Translations under genes and position numbers: made by a program | Assembly (NCBI GenBank): GCA_026874595.1 | Contig: CM049317.1 | Span: forward strand, 60,486,618-60,550,617 | Direction: 5' to 3' | DNA length: 64,000 nucleotides | Source: Sipunculus nudus | Taxonomy: Eukaryota > Annelida > Sipuncula > Golfingiida > Sipunculidae | Shown here: positions 48,372 through 60,292 of the stretch, piece after piece | Position numbering within the stretch: the stretch's first letter is position 1 | How the letters are laid out: every line of letters begins with the position of its first letter | Notes under the pieces: generated by a model | Seen by the model: only the letters and a program-made list of their open reading frames with translations | Databases searched by the model: none | Told to the model about the DNA's origin: nothing

Positions 48372-49316
48372 GTGACGTGTCTAATAATTGCGCTGCGACA
48401 GGATTGGAGGGAAAATATGTAAAAAAAAAATCCCCTTATGACATACTTTGAAATGTTCCCTAAAGTTCAGGACCAAATGCTGACATTTCTTAGGCGTGGT
48501 CACAAAGAAATTGCATGACAGCGGTTGAGTGCCATCACCGGCATCAGGTAAAATGAAGATTTGCAATTTGCTCGGGAATGTTCAAAGTGGTTCAGGCTCA
48601 TGCATGTGATCAACGCTGATGTTTGTTGATCGTTGTTCTCAATGAATTTCAGTACAATTTATAGAAGTGTTGGACATGGGAAAAGTAGTTAAACCAGCCA
48701 GTTTCGCCCCTTTTTTTCAGCTGATTTGTTTCTCTACACATAATGTCCAAAACTACGATTCTCGTCGAGATTAACACACATGAACACATACACGCATATG
48801 TTAGGTACACTAACCGAAACTCAAATACGTCACTCGATGTGATTTATACTATAGTTTATTAACTGCATGTATGGACAGTCTCATGGACCTCTTACGTATA
48901 TAAGCACCCAGGGCCTCGTCACAGACGTGGCGTCTTGTTGGTAGACGTATAATGAGTTATACAAACATCTCAAAGATATGTTCCCCAGCTGTAAGTACAA
49001 CAAAACTGAAAAACAGGTTTGTTTGGACCTTTAAAGAGGTTCCCACGTAGGTTCTCTCGACTGCTGAAAACTTTGGCCGTCACGTCTGATAAAACTTACA
49101 TTGAGTATAATCTCATTAGGACAAATATAACACAGGGTGTGATAATCTGAGTAGCCAACTGTAAGGCCGTGTGTCAACAGCTGTCAGGGCGGCATGGGAA
49201 CGACAGCTAGTGAGACACCGATGACGTGCATGCCATATAGAAACCTGCAAAAAGGAATATTGACTGTTTAGACTGTGATACTGTAATTATAATAATATAA
49301 TATATGAAAAGTGATT

Positions 49317-49383
<67 letters not shown>

Positions 49384-49463
49384 TTATATATATATATATA
49401 TGAATTGGTATATCTCCTTACAGTGTACTAGCATGGCTATTCATACATCTATATATATATATA

Positions 49464-49499
<36 letters not shown>

Positions 49500-49632
49500 C
49501 ATACACAAAATGGAACCTGCCTGGAAGTTCACATATCTTATAATAAGATTTCCTGTCTATTTAGACCACCCTTGTCTGATAAGACTGCCTGTAAATTGAG
49601 ACCACTTTTGACCAGTCCCATTGGATAGGTTT

Positions 49633-49687
<55 letters not shown>

Positions 49688-50960
49688 TCCCCAGATTAAA
49701 CATTAAAAAAACAGTAAAGAGTACGACGTGTTTTGCGGCATAGTTGTAAAGAGAAAACATCATTTTTATTTATCTCATCTATGGAATTTGTCTACAGGTG
49801 ATAAAAAGTGATAGACACACGTGTGCGTGGTATTCAGAACATATATATCGTTAATACACCACAGCCTAAAGGCCCTTGGTATACACACTTCCTTTATTTG
49901 ATACATGATACAAAGGGCTTAGCACATATCGGTTTCTCTTATAAAATATAACGACCAGAACATAAAAAAAAATCTATGTACCAAGAAAGTGCTGAATGTA
50001 TTTCGTTGTGTTCTGCCAGATCCTTGAATACCATAAAATTCTTCATCTGTTTGTGACAAAGGCCAGGCAAGGTACAGTATTTTGCTTTAAATACTAAAGC
50101 TGACCTCAAATTTTAATTATCACGATATCGATAAAAAACAACACTCTTACTGCGATTATTAATACAACTTCTACCATCGTAAAATATGTTGGTATTATTA
50201 TTATATGTATTTTTATTTTGTATTTTTTTTGTATATGTTTTTAATATGTATAATATGTATATGAAATTGCTATACTTTATTATCAAAGAGTGACACGTGT
50301 AAATTAACCTAGTTCCAGATTTTGGACATTCACATAGATATGTAGCCCAGGTATGTGATATGCTTTGACACACTTGTGTAAATCACAATAAAACGATATC
50401 ACATGACAACAGACCAGCAGACGGACCGATCCATGCTGCCGTCTTGCGGCTATGATAAACATTTCTTACCAATGGCAGATGTAACTCTCAAAAACGAAAA
50501 TCATGGCATGTGTTTGTTAGGGTGTATCATTGCGCAAGTGAAAAGTACAATAGTACAGACTGTGTTGGTATTAGTGTTATTATGTAATAAACATTTCGCA
50601 CTGTTCATATTTACATGGAGTGCAGAATAGGATGTTCCCAATGTGGGATTTTGTTCTTAATTTGGAACCCAGTGTACAAACATGCAGTGTAGTGTGTACA
50701 TTTAACATTTCTAAGGCAAATAGTTGAATTAGGAATTAATTAATTTTGATTTCTCTGAAGATACAGGAAAAGGAATAAATGCAGTATAATTCACCAGTAA
50801 ACTAATCTGGGAAATTTCTAAAAAAAAAAAAGGCCTGCATTCGCATTCTGGACGGGTAATTTCACGTTTATTTGCCAACAAGAAGGGTTGCACAGATCTG
50901 TAATATTATTGTAAATGTTTATCTTCTAATAATTTCCATGACGGAGACACATGAGGAATA
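48372..50960. other. Microsatellite-rich DNA without genes
   Basis: Long (TA)n tracts lie at about 49319-49402, 49449-49495 and 49636-49684. Between the last two, 'aaatggaacctgcctggaag' and 'gagaccacttttgaccagtc' resemble fragments near 22295-22345. Nothing coding is evident. Confidence 0.5.
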
Positions 50961-50969
50961 ATTTTATTT

Positions 50970-51418
50970 TTTTGGTGGAGGTAACTGCCTCCGTTTTTAT
51001 GCCATCGTTGTCCTATCTAACTTTAAAATTTAATATGTACATCGGCAGGGTTCCATGTCGGTTTGGGATAACGTGACAGGGCGGTAGCACTCGCTTCCTA
51101 TCATGTTTTTTGTACCCTGCAAGTAGACTGGTGCCCTGCTCTATTATGGCCCTCACAGCCAAGCATACATTGGCCTAGAGCAGCGATGCCATAATAGAGC
51201 GGGGTACCAGTCTACCCTGCAAGGTGTAACCCGGGTCTGGTGTCTACTTTCTACCATACATTTGTTAGTGATCCTTGGCTGTTGGGCACAGCCTTCCCAT
51301 TGAGGACGCAAAGAGGATGGGGCCGACCATGAAAAAGCTCACTGCTTTCAGCTGGGATTTGAACTCACGACCTCCCTGCGCTGAGTCCTTTGATGTACCC
51401 CTAGACCATAGAAGCCGC
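50970..51418 (-). mobile_element. tRNA-derived SINE, copy 2, with nested MITE
   Basis: On the minus strand the head reads 'gcggcttctatggtctaggg' through a box B-like 'gagttcaaatc' (about 51418-51345). The body matches the copy at 28559-28956, down to 'ggcagttacctccacc'. The copy is diverged and is interrupted by a 91-bp element at 51124-51214. Confidence 0.72.
51124..51214. mobile_element. 91-bp MITE with 27-bp TIRs and 9-bp TSD
   Basis: The ends are 'tagactggtgccctgctcta' and, inverted, 'tagactggtaccccgctcta'. Both continue to 'ttatggc', so the inverted repeats are 27 bp with two mismatches. The 9-mer ccctgcaag stands on both sides (51115-51123 and 51215-51223). It interrupts SINE copy 2. 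A 9-bp duplication suits Mutator-like transposition, but the superfamily is not proven. Confidence 0.85.
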
Positions 51419-52980
51419 ATGAGGACTAATTAATTAACGTATCAATTAACTCATGCTGATCAAGATTTTATGCCCCGCCTTACAATTAAAAAAAGGCATG
51501 TTTTTTTAAAGCATATATACCTTCACCATTAATCATGTTATCATTTACATTTATTTTACTGGGCAGTCAGAAAGATGGTCTCGAGTTCGATCTCAGCTCC
51601 TCTGTCGAAAAAGATCCTTTTGGAGTACATGACAGTCTGAAGAATTAAACACGAAACATGGACAGTAAGATAAGAAAAGATAAGATAACATCTCTTAGCC
51701 TTCAGTGCCAGGAATTTGTTGTTGACTTGCAATTCATTATATGAAAAAAGATAAATACATAAAAATAACAAAGAACGTATTTGAAGATGCAGGTAAAAAT
51801 AAGCAAGTAAAAATGATATAACAGATAATTATGCAAATAAAACACTTATTCAAAACATTAAATATCTAGAGGGTTGTGAGTTCAAAAGTTTAATACTGTA
51901 TGGCACAACAGATTTTTTAAAGCGAGTAGTTCCACATAATGTTACATAGTCATACCACCTGGCGGATGAATGCGTTACTAAAGTATGGGTAGGTTGTATT
52001 TCTCGATATAAATGTACTGGGACATATAATGCCTCGACCTGGAGGGAATGCGTCCATCCCCGTTCTTGTGGGTATTTATGTATTTATTCACAACATAACT
52101 CACGCGATCATGATGGAATCTCATGAAATTTTCAGACCATTTTGGAACATGGTCAATGAAGAATAGATAAGATTTTGGTGTGGACCCTGCACACGATCCG
52201 GATTCAGGAACTTCTCCGAGGAATATCCAGTCAATAATGTAGAGAGGGACCTGGGAATATGGCGGAGGCTTGCATTCATTTTAATGCAGATTTCTCGATT
52301 CTATGATGTATTTTTCTAGAAAACAAATGTAAATTTCCTAGAATCTAATATTTGGTTCAAACGTTGTCCAACATTTGGACGATATGTGAAAAAACCCTTA
52401 TTCATGACGTATATATACAAAGCTGTATTAAACAGTTTTACTGAATTAACTATAGAACAACAGCCACAAGTGACGTTCAAATACAATTTACAAATGTAAA
52501 TATGAACTTTGTTGGCATGACATACCTGAAATACCTTATTATAGCGCATATAAAAGATTTCAGCTATTTATAGCTCAGATGACTGAAAATCAACTGAGGT
52601 ATAGGTATGGCGCCTTAATTGTCCGTCGTCCTTCCGGATGTCCGTTAACAGGGCACAAATCGTAACAGCTGACCCTAGAAACTTGTAACTGAATATCCTG
52701 GGAGGTCTATGACAAAACTCCTAGGAGACCTGAAATTAGGTCCCTGCGGCCTGTATCGTCCAGGCTATGGAGCTTGGAATTAACCCCCATAATTAATAAA
52801 AATTTGATAAAAAAAACCTCAAGTATCATAATAATAAATGCATGGATTTTCTTGAATCTTGCCATGAATATTGACCAAGACTAGTTTTGTCAGTTTCCGA
52901 AAAATGGTGGCGCAACCTGTTTTTTTATTATTTTAACGAATATTTTTCTATTTTTTTTACAATGAAATGACAGCAGTCAT
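51419..52980. other. AT-rich DNA and repeat fragments
   Basis: No gene. 'tatagctcagatgactgaaa' with 'ccgtcgtcc' at 52570-52640 is a diverged fragment of the dispersed repeat whose full copies end at 15530 and 21712. Confidence 0.45.
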
Positions 52981-52984
52981 GTCA

Positions 52985-54140
52985 GTTTCTCAGCTGTGGT
53001 TTCTTTAACTGTCCAAAAAAGTGATGTTTTTATTGATCGTAAGTGGATACCATGTAGTAGTCACCCTGTTCTTTCGTCTGTTTGGCTTTCTGTCTATCTG
53101 TCTGTCTGTCTGTCTGTCCATCTATCTATCCAAACAAATTTGTTTCCAGATGATAACTCCAGGTTGGATTGACATATGGATTTCAAAATTTACTTGTATA
53201 GCCAATCACAACAGCAAGAACCCTTACGAATTTAGGGTCATGAGGTCAAAGGTCACGGGAGCCAATTATTTATAAAGATAATGGCTACATATTAAGCCAA
53301 GATTTTGTTCCCAAACCTTCCATCTTACACATATAGCTGACCTGTCAGTAGGAGAAGAATATAAATGAATATTGGGTCACAAGGTCAAGGTCACATGGTC
53401 CACCTGCCCAAAATTAGTTTCCAGATGATAACTCCAGTTGGGTAAGATATATTGGTTTACAATCTTAACTTGTACATGGCCCCCCACTAAAGTAAGAACC
53501 CTGTTGATTTTTGTGTCATAACGTCAGAGGTCAAGATCACAGGACCCATTTCTTTGAAAAGAATGTATGCATTTTAAGCCAAACTTTTCATCACAAACCT
53601 TATATCTTCCAGGTATCGTTCACCTGTCAATAGGGGTAGATTCTTTTCGATTTTGGGGGTCAAAGGTAAAGGTCACTGGGCCTATCCATTCACAAATTAG
53701 TTTTCGGATGATAACTCTGGTTTGGATGGACAGATAGGCTTCAAACTTGACTTATGTATGACCCATCACTCAAGTAAGAAACATTTTTATTTTCCGGGTT
53801 CAAGGGGTCAAAGGTGAAGGTCACAGGAGCCACATCTTTGAAAGGATTTTCGATGCACTGTAAATCAAACTTTACATCCCAAACTTTTCATCTTTCACAC
53901 ATGGCTTGCTTGCCAAAGATGAAGAAATCTGTAGATGTTGAGGTTACCTGGTCAGAGGTCAAGGTCACTGAACCAACTTTTATAAAAGATTGTTACGATA
54001 ATCTAAATGTTGCCAGTTCAAGGATAGAAATCTCTCAGATTTTTTGGTCACAAGGTCATTCTTTAGGGTCACAGGACCAACACTTTGAAAAAGCTCATAA
54101 AATATCCTTAAAGATAAATTTACCTGAGCGTCGAGACCCC
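52985..54140. repeat. Second half-site-rich array, ~140-bp units, inverted
   Basis: After a 'ttctcagctgtggtttcttt' lead that also occurs near 13267, units of about 140 bp carry 'aggtcaaaggtcac'-like blocks. These lie near 53240, 53390, 53528, 53668, 53808, 53955 and 54050, alternating with 'ccagatgataactccagktt'-type blocks. It is the reverse orientation of the array at 29890-31268 and more diverged. The 116-codon frame inside is not a gene. Confidence 0.8.
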
Positions 54141-54504
54141 AGGGTACCTAGTTGTAAGTGTTAAACTGTTCTTGTTTAATATATCAATGCTTCGGGATGA
54201 AATTTATTAGGGATTGTTTAGTTATATAAACCGTGGTTGTTGTTCGTCGAAGTTCCGGCGCAGAAAATAAGCATATCGTGCTGCATGTGCACAGATCATA
54301 GCGCCATAGATACTAGTACATCCGAGCCAATTATCGAGTGTCTTGCGAGATGAGGCGAGATGTTCCGAGTGATACGTGCCCCTTTAGCAGCCGCCTGGTG
54401 GTGAAACCCAGCAAATACTGTCAGTGTGATTATATATATATATATATAGTGATTAAGTGAAAGGAGAATGAACGTTAAACCACTATGCTTTGAGTGTATT
54501 CCTC

Positions 54505-55035
54505 TATATAAGTACATCCCTCAGGCAGCGGTTATACATTGCAGTCGTTTCAGTCGTACTGCTGCTTTGAATAGCAAGCTTCTCCGGGTTACACCACCAG
54601 AGCTTTACCAGAGCAAACAATTGTAATTCGAAAAATGAGAGCGTGGCATTATACATCCAACTCCAAGTTTTAAAATCGCGACATCCCGCTCTCGTAGGTC
54701 TGATTCATGGCCCTGTGCCAGCCCTGGTGCCTGTTAAACAAAGCAGCGGTTACAACGAAGGAGATCTAGTTGGGCTGTAGTGTATAACCTCTGCATGAGG
54801 AGCGTATGATATTAGAGACCTAACTCTGCAGTTGTCATGATCTCTTCATAGTGTGTGTCCCGGCGTGGCAAATAATGGTCATAAACCATGACCCAGCACG
54901 TCGTACAGTACGGGGATACATGACGTCGCCGCGTCCACAGTCACGTTCCGGCTGTCGCTTGATAAGTCAACTTGGTCATCAGAGGGTCCCTTCCCTCAGG
55001 CTAGTGATACTGCAGATAAAAACCAATGCGTACAG
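54505..55035 (+). promoter_or_regulatory. Possible TATA promoter and non-coding first exon
   Basis: TATATAAG at 54505-54512 is followed some 25 bp later by 'ctcaggcagcgg'. A relatively GC-rich 500 nt then ends at a good donor, 'tacag|gtaagatg' (55036). No conserved reading frame is seen. No downstream exon can be matched, so this remains a weak candidate. Confidence 0.25.
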
Positions 55036-55488
55036 GTAAGATGTATTATGATATGATAATTTTTCTTATATTTTTATTAATCACTCAAGTAATTTTTGAA
55101 CCTATTATTTTATTATCATGCCTTGAAAGGTACCAGGATGATCCCAAAGGATCTTTTATTGGTATCTTTTGTCATTTTATTGGTAAAATTTAGAAAAAAA
55201 CTGTCTTCAGGTTACTTTGAATGAGTATTGAAGAACATAATTATCGAGTGTACTGAAAAAACATCGTTACTTCAGCTGTGAAAAGTAAATGTGTAAAGAT
55301 AGTGAAAGAGAAACCAGCCCCTGAACCCACAGGGGTGAGCAAATCAAAAATAAGATTCGCAAAAGCCATATAAATTAGTAATCGCAGAAACATATATTCA
55401 ACACCCCCCCCCTTTTTTTTGGGGGGGGGGGATCCATGGTTTTGGGATGTCTGCAGTTATAATGTCTATATACCAAAGTGTGTAAAAT

Positions 55489-55549
<61 letters not shown>

Positions 55550-56506
55550 CTTATATGTAAGATTACGTGATTTTTTGAGAGTATGGAGAATGAAATTCTA
55601 TAAAAAATTGGATTTTGCCGAGAACTTCAATATTCTTGTATGATTGTTAATATTAAAATAAAGAATCACAGTTAATATAGCATTAATGAAAATTTAGAAT
55701 GAATAAAAACGTGTCTTTATTTCGATCAGAGTAACTATGTAATCATTGGTCTGAGATACACAATTCCTTATCACTAGTTTTATAGTAATCTTATGGAAAA
55801 AAATCAGAAATAGATTCATTCCTATCTTTAACTTGCTGCGCAGGAGTGTAGCCAAGGGGGTGGGGGTGGGGGGCACGGGGGTTCTGTGTCCCCCCGGAAT
55901 ATCAGCGGTGCCCCTCCCTTTGTCGCCAAATGAAGAGTAAGCATCTCCAAAATCTAATGATGTACACAAAAACCAAAATAAGATCAGGCTTACAACAGAA
56001 TACCTGATAACCTGGCAGATATCAGGGCTTCAACAGGCGTGTCCTGTCAGACAACAACCCGCTGTGCTGGACACACACCAGAACTGGAGACAAGCCAGCC
56101 ACTTTGTACAGCTGGTCAGGACAATGTATGGCCGCGTTATCATGGGTTAACATGCTGCTGGGCCCTGGTCAATTTGAAGTTTTAATCAGGTTCATAACGT
56201 CATCTTACAAATGAAATTAAATTTAGTGGTAAAGGCAAAAGTTTAATCTTTCCTTGCTTCTTGCAGTTTTATGCATATCACATATATCATTGGTATATGG
56301 TAGATAGATTGGTGTTCTTTTCTTTGTCATAAACCATTGGACAGTCTACCGACATCTAGATACAGTCATAAATCAATTTTATTTCATTCATCTCAACATA
56401 TTAATGATAATGCAATAATGACACAATTTTTAATCTATATCAGTATATTATTATAAGACCTTTACACTAGCCATTCACTGAATGATATTTTATTCATGCG
56501 TAGCAT
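55036..56506. other. Unassigned DNA with homopolymer and (TA)n tracts
   Basis: C-run/T-run/G-run at 55405-55430, (TA)n at 55493-55548, and a G-rich/C-rich pair at 55855-55918. No gene. Confidence 0.5.
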
Positions 56507-57140
56507 AAAGGTGGTTTTCCATAAGTGCTTAGTGCGTATTCGTAGTCCGCATGCGTAGTCCGTATGCGTAGTCTGTCTCCGCAAATTTCGTATTGATAGG
56601 TGCTCGACAGCTAAAGTTTTTCTTTTTTGCAAGCCATTTCACCATATATTTATTGTACATTTGTTTATATTAGCATCAAAAGTTGAACAATAAAATTAAA
56701 ATAATAAAATTTAAAAAGCTCATAATTAGTAATATTTTAAACGCGACAGTGATGTTAACGCTTTAATCATCTTAAAACACGTTGTCTGAGATAAAGAAAG
56801 TAAAACAAGATTCAGCCAAATGCCAATATGTTTGGTTTCTGGAAAACTTATGCCAGAAATGACATACTTACCAGTTAAAAACAGAGACTTTGCATCCATG
56901 GAACACGGCCTGAATGGGGAAAACTATGCTAAACCTGAAATCGACACGATGATCGGTATGCGTATGCGTAAAAATCGCTCCCGGCAGCGTGCGGATACGG
57001 ACTACTCATACGAATTACGCATACGTACTACGAATGTGGATGAATGGAAATGGCCCAGTTAAAAAGTCTACAAAAGGATTTTTGCGGACTACGCATACGG
57101 ACTACGGATTCGGACTATGCACTTATGGAAAAGCACCTTT
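56507..57140. mobile_element. 634-bp TIR element with subterminal repeats
   Basis: The left end 'aaaggtggttttccataagt' and the inverted right end 'aaaggtgcttttccataagt' differ at one base. Similarity continues inward for some 70 bp through repeated 'cgtagtccg.atgcgtagtc' motifs. Related motifs ('cggatacggactac', 'acgcatacgtactac') recur internally near 56990-57035, suggesting clustered transposase-binding sites. There is no transposase. A TSD is not clear: 'gcgtagcat' and 'gcgtttgta' flank it but match poorly. The 80-codon internal frame is not considered a gene. Confidence 0.75.
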
Positions 57141-57303
57141 GCGTTTGTATACGATAAACTAACTGAACCGCATGTCACAGAGATTTCCTGCCTGTGTTCT
57201 ATCATGTCATCACCCTCTAATGAACAGCCGGTCCTCCTTTTAAGAGGGGTTAGTTAGTACAAGTGACCATTCTCTTGACCCCCTGCAACCCACAACACTT
57301 TTT

Positions 57304-57580
57304 AAGAAAGCTTTTGCATGGGCGAAACTGGATTTTGTCATGGAAAAATTTGATGCACATGACCTTCAACAAGACAACAAAAAGTGTGGTGCTGTTCAGA
57401 CTGCTCAGCTGGTAAATCTGGCTTCCACAGAATTCAAACGCCTTGTTACTTACATTCTTGGCAGCTGCATGCATTCTGGAAATTGATGCAATATTTTGAG
57501 AGGGAAACTGGACACTAGTGAAGTCACTTTTCAAAATGTGATCCCAAAGCAGGACATCCTCGAGGTTAAAAAACCTTAGC
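57304..57580 (+). pseudogene. Unidentified coding-like relic, one in-frame stop
   Basis: One plus-strand frame reads KKAFAWAKLDFVMEKFDAHD, LQQDNKKCGAVQTAQLVNLA and STEFKRLVTYILGSCMHSGN. A TGA (57484-57486) follows, then 30 further codons ending DILEVKKP before TAG. Composition looks protein-like (charged and hydrophobic residues alternate). I do not recognise a family. The minus strand also has a 112-codon frame here, so the strand is uncertain. It could be a decayed transposase or a processed gene fragment. Confidence 0.25.
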
Positions 57581-58008
57581 AAATTCATTGGCTGGTTTCT
57601 TGTATGATTATTCTTGGAGAAAAATTTATTGTGGAAAAGGCATATATATCATGATTTTTCAATCCAGATATCCATATGGACCTAGGAGATATTAGTGCTA
57701 TGTTGTATCCAATATGTAGTGCATTTCATTTGTGTATCAATTCTATGTGCTGCTGCTGTCACAACTTAGCCAGTACTGCTATTTGTGAGGGACCCTTTTC
57801 TATATTGACAAAAATCCTTACATTCAGTTACATACAAACATGTCCATGAGCAATTTGACACTGTTGTTTTTCCTTACACAAGTACACAAAATTTGTTGAT
57901 TCAAATGAAGCGTGAACAACTTTTGCGGATTTAAAATAATTCATCTTTATGAACATGTACCATGAAACTGTGGGTCATTTTTTAAAACCTATTCTCATAC
58001 AAAAGTAG

Positions 58009-58009
<1 letters not shown>

Positions 58010-58054
<45 letters not shown>
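58010..58054. repeat. (TA)n microsatellite
   Basis: About 22 TA units. A poly-G run of some 19 bases lies 280 bp to the right (58334-58352). Confidence 0.95.
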
Positions 58055-58056
<2 letters not shown>

Positions 58057-58455
58057 TGTCAGTATTGTGTGGGTATGGTATGAAAATTCATAGGGGATAG
58101 GAGAGAAAAACTCATATATTACAATATAACAGGGCCCCAATGAAACAGCTAGTGCACCCCTTGGCATGACTGGCTGGTGACAGGCCTGTTGCTGCGACTG
58201 AAAATGTAATTAATCTAGATGTAAACACGGCCAAATTTGTAATTTTTATACTTTCCCAGTAGAAATATTGTGTCTGGAAATGTTACCATCAATATTACAG
58301 CAAATTCGGCTTTTGTGTGCGGGTGTGTGTGTGGGGGGGGGGGGGGGGGGGGCTGCGCCTACAAGAGTTTCAAAGGAATATGCCTGGATCAGTTGATCAT
58401 GAGCTGTTATTCTTTTAATGAATTTTAATCGTAAATAACGTGTGGATAGCCTCAC

Positions 58456-58580
58456 CTGTCGCAAAACCAATGCACGAGATCTAAAAATAAACAGAAACTG
58501 TCGTCGTGGTCCCGAGTTAACATTCCTGACCCAAGTTCCATCCATGCAACGCCGTGGACGAGTGAACCAGTAATGTATAT
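58456..58580 (-). CDS. Possible orphan exon, unknown protein
   Basis: Minus-strand 125-nt open stretch between 'gcgcctgcag' and 'cgacag|gtgagg'. It encodes IYITGSLVHGVAWMELGSGM, then LTRDHDDSFCLFLDLVHWFC and D. It is somewhat GC-richer than its flanks. No family is recognised and no partner exons were found, so it may be coincidental. Confidence 0.2.
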
Positions 58581-59069
58581 CTGCAGGCGCTCGCTCAATC
58601 TAGGAGGGAATGACCGAAAACAAGTTCTATCTTGTGTACATAAAACACAAAAAAGGTCATATATGGATTTAATAAATATAATAAAAAACACTACTTGAGT
58701 ATGTACTTCGAAACTCCCTTGAATCCTCAATTATTGTACACATGAACTGAAGACCCGTGTATGGGGGTTTAGCACTATAAGTGACAAGATAATACGCTAT
58801 ACATGTTTGGTATTCTAGGTAATTATCATAATACTGCATTATATGAAGATGTTATTTAGCCACCAAAATATCTTTTAACATTTGGTCTCGCCATCGCAGT
58901 GAATTATTCAGTCTGAACGGTTCAGAATTTTTGGGTTTTCCTTTCCTGATTTGGGGTCGCGCTGCAGATACTTTCCCTTATGTAGCGTGCATAACTGAGT
59001 CGGGGCCGGTCTCATTCATGGTGTAGGATATTCCATATACTCTTAATAGATAACCCCTTACGCCCACAC

Positions 59070-59185
59070 TATAAATGGGCTCGCCTATTAATGCCCGGAT
59101 AATGAATCACGGTCAGTTGAGGGGAAGGGCATGAGATTCAGTCTCGAGTTAGCGGGCCATGAGGCCAGACCTCCAGGGCCCGCAG
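59070..59185 (+). promoter_or_regulatory. Possible TATA box and first coding exon
   Basis: TATAAATG (59070-59077) stands about 60 bp before an ATG at 59131. The frame MRFSLELAGHEARPPGPA runs to a strong donor 'cgcag|gtaagt' (59186). The sequence is GC-rich for this window. No continuing exon could be identified, so it is a weak candidate. Confidence 0.25.
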
Positions 59186-59980
59186 GTAAGTCCCTTAGGG
59201 AGTAGCTGGGGCCCCTACGTATGTTTGAGGAAATGGAGCCTGTGAAGCCAATGGTAAAGAGAGTAACCGGCCACGCTTCAGATCTTTAGTAAAGCGTATA
59301 CCCGAAGCATACCCTCCGTATCTGTAGTAAGCCTACACCCTATGCACTGACTGACAGTATACTGTTTTGGAATGTGAGTAATAAGCATGCTAAATTCGGA
59401 CAGGTTTTTTTTTTATCTATTGGTGATGTTAAACTTAAATTCCTGTTTTTTTTTTCTATTATCTGTGAGATATCCTACCATGGTACGGAACAACAAAAAA
59501 AGTGGCTATGAATGTTGAAAGTTTAGCGCAGAACATTTTAAATCACGTTTTACAAACCATTTTTAATTCGTCAAATAGTATAAATATTTCCAGAGTGATA
59601 AAACCTATGGGATGTGAAAACTTGTAGGATGCATTGAAATGAAAACCGGAACATTCCCATAAACCTGATAGTGATAAAAGTCTGGCCAAAATTGATAATT
59701 GTAATTGTTTTCGCCGATAGATGTCGATCGGATATTCCCATAGAATAGTTTGTGACCAGTGACATTGACACACGGATCAGTTAGCTCTATCGATATCCAG
59801 AGGAAATAGACTGAGTTAATTTTTAAAGCCCTGAACAAACGCAGAGTATTCCGATATCAGAAACAAAGGAAACATAGTATTGCGCATCACAATGATGAGA
59901 ACTGGTATTTTAAATATTTTACAGATATCTATTTCGGCGTTTACATGAAACGGCAAAATAATACTTCCGTTATGGTAGTA

Positions 59981-60103
59981 TTTTCGGGACTGTCTAAAAC
60001 GCGTGCACGCCTACGTGCACGCAGTTTCGACTGCCTTAGATTTTGCAGACAACAACGTCTGACCAGAAAAAAAGTTATTGTGGGGTGTGTTTTGTTAATT
60101 TGT
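59981..60103 (+). repeat. GC-rich repeat, copy 1 of an inverted pair
   Basis: It contains 'gggactgtctaaaacgcgtg', 'cacgcctacgtgcacgcag', 'gactgccttag', 'acaacgtctgaccagaaaa' and 'ggtgtgttttgttaatttgt' in that order. The same order appears inverted at 62556-62713. The palindrome GCGTGCACGC recurs within each copy. The 100-codon frame over it ends in (TA)n-encoded residues and is not called. Confidence 0.8.
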
Positions 60104-60124
60104 CTGATGGAACTTTATATTATT

Positions 60125-60126
<2 letters not shown>

Positions 60127-60166
<40 letters not shown>
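60127..60166. repeat. (TA)n microsatellite
   Basis: About 20 TA units just right of GC-rich repeat copy 1. Confidence 0.95.
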
Positions 60167-60169
<3 letters not shown>

Positions 60170-60271
60170 TTATGTTTATATTATATTTATATAATTTATG
60201 TGGGTATAATAATCAGTACTTGCCTTTTGAAAAAGGCACGGGAGTGAAAAATCATTCCCCTCATAGAGTTA

Positions 60272-60292
60272 AGGCGAGTGGTTCACTCGCCT
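60272..60292. other. Perfect 9-bp hairpin
   Basis: aggcgagtg, loop gtt, cactcgcct. It shares the AGGCGAG/CTCGCCT stem with the larger hairpin at 62074-62109. Confidence 0.85.

Noticed and set aside
53814-54164. 116-codon plus-strand frame
   Set aside because: It lies inside the diverged half-site tandem array. The protein reflects repeated units, not a domain.
56820-57062. 80-codon frame inside the 634-bp TIR element
   Set aside because: Part of it is translated from subterminal 'tgcgtagtccg' repeats, and it has no resemblance to a transposase.
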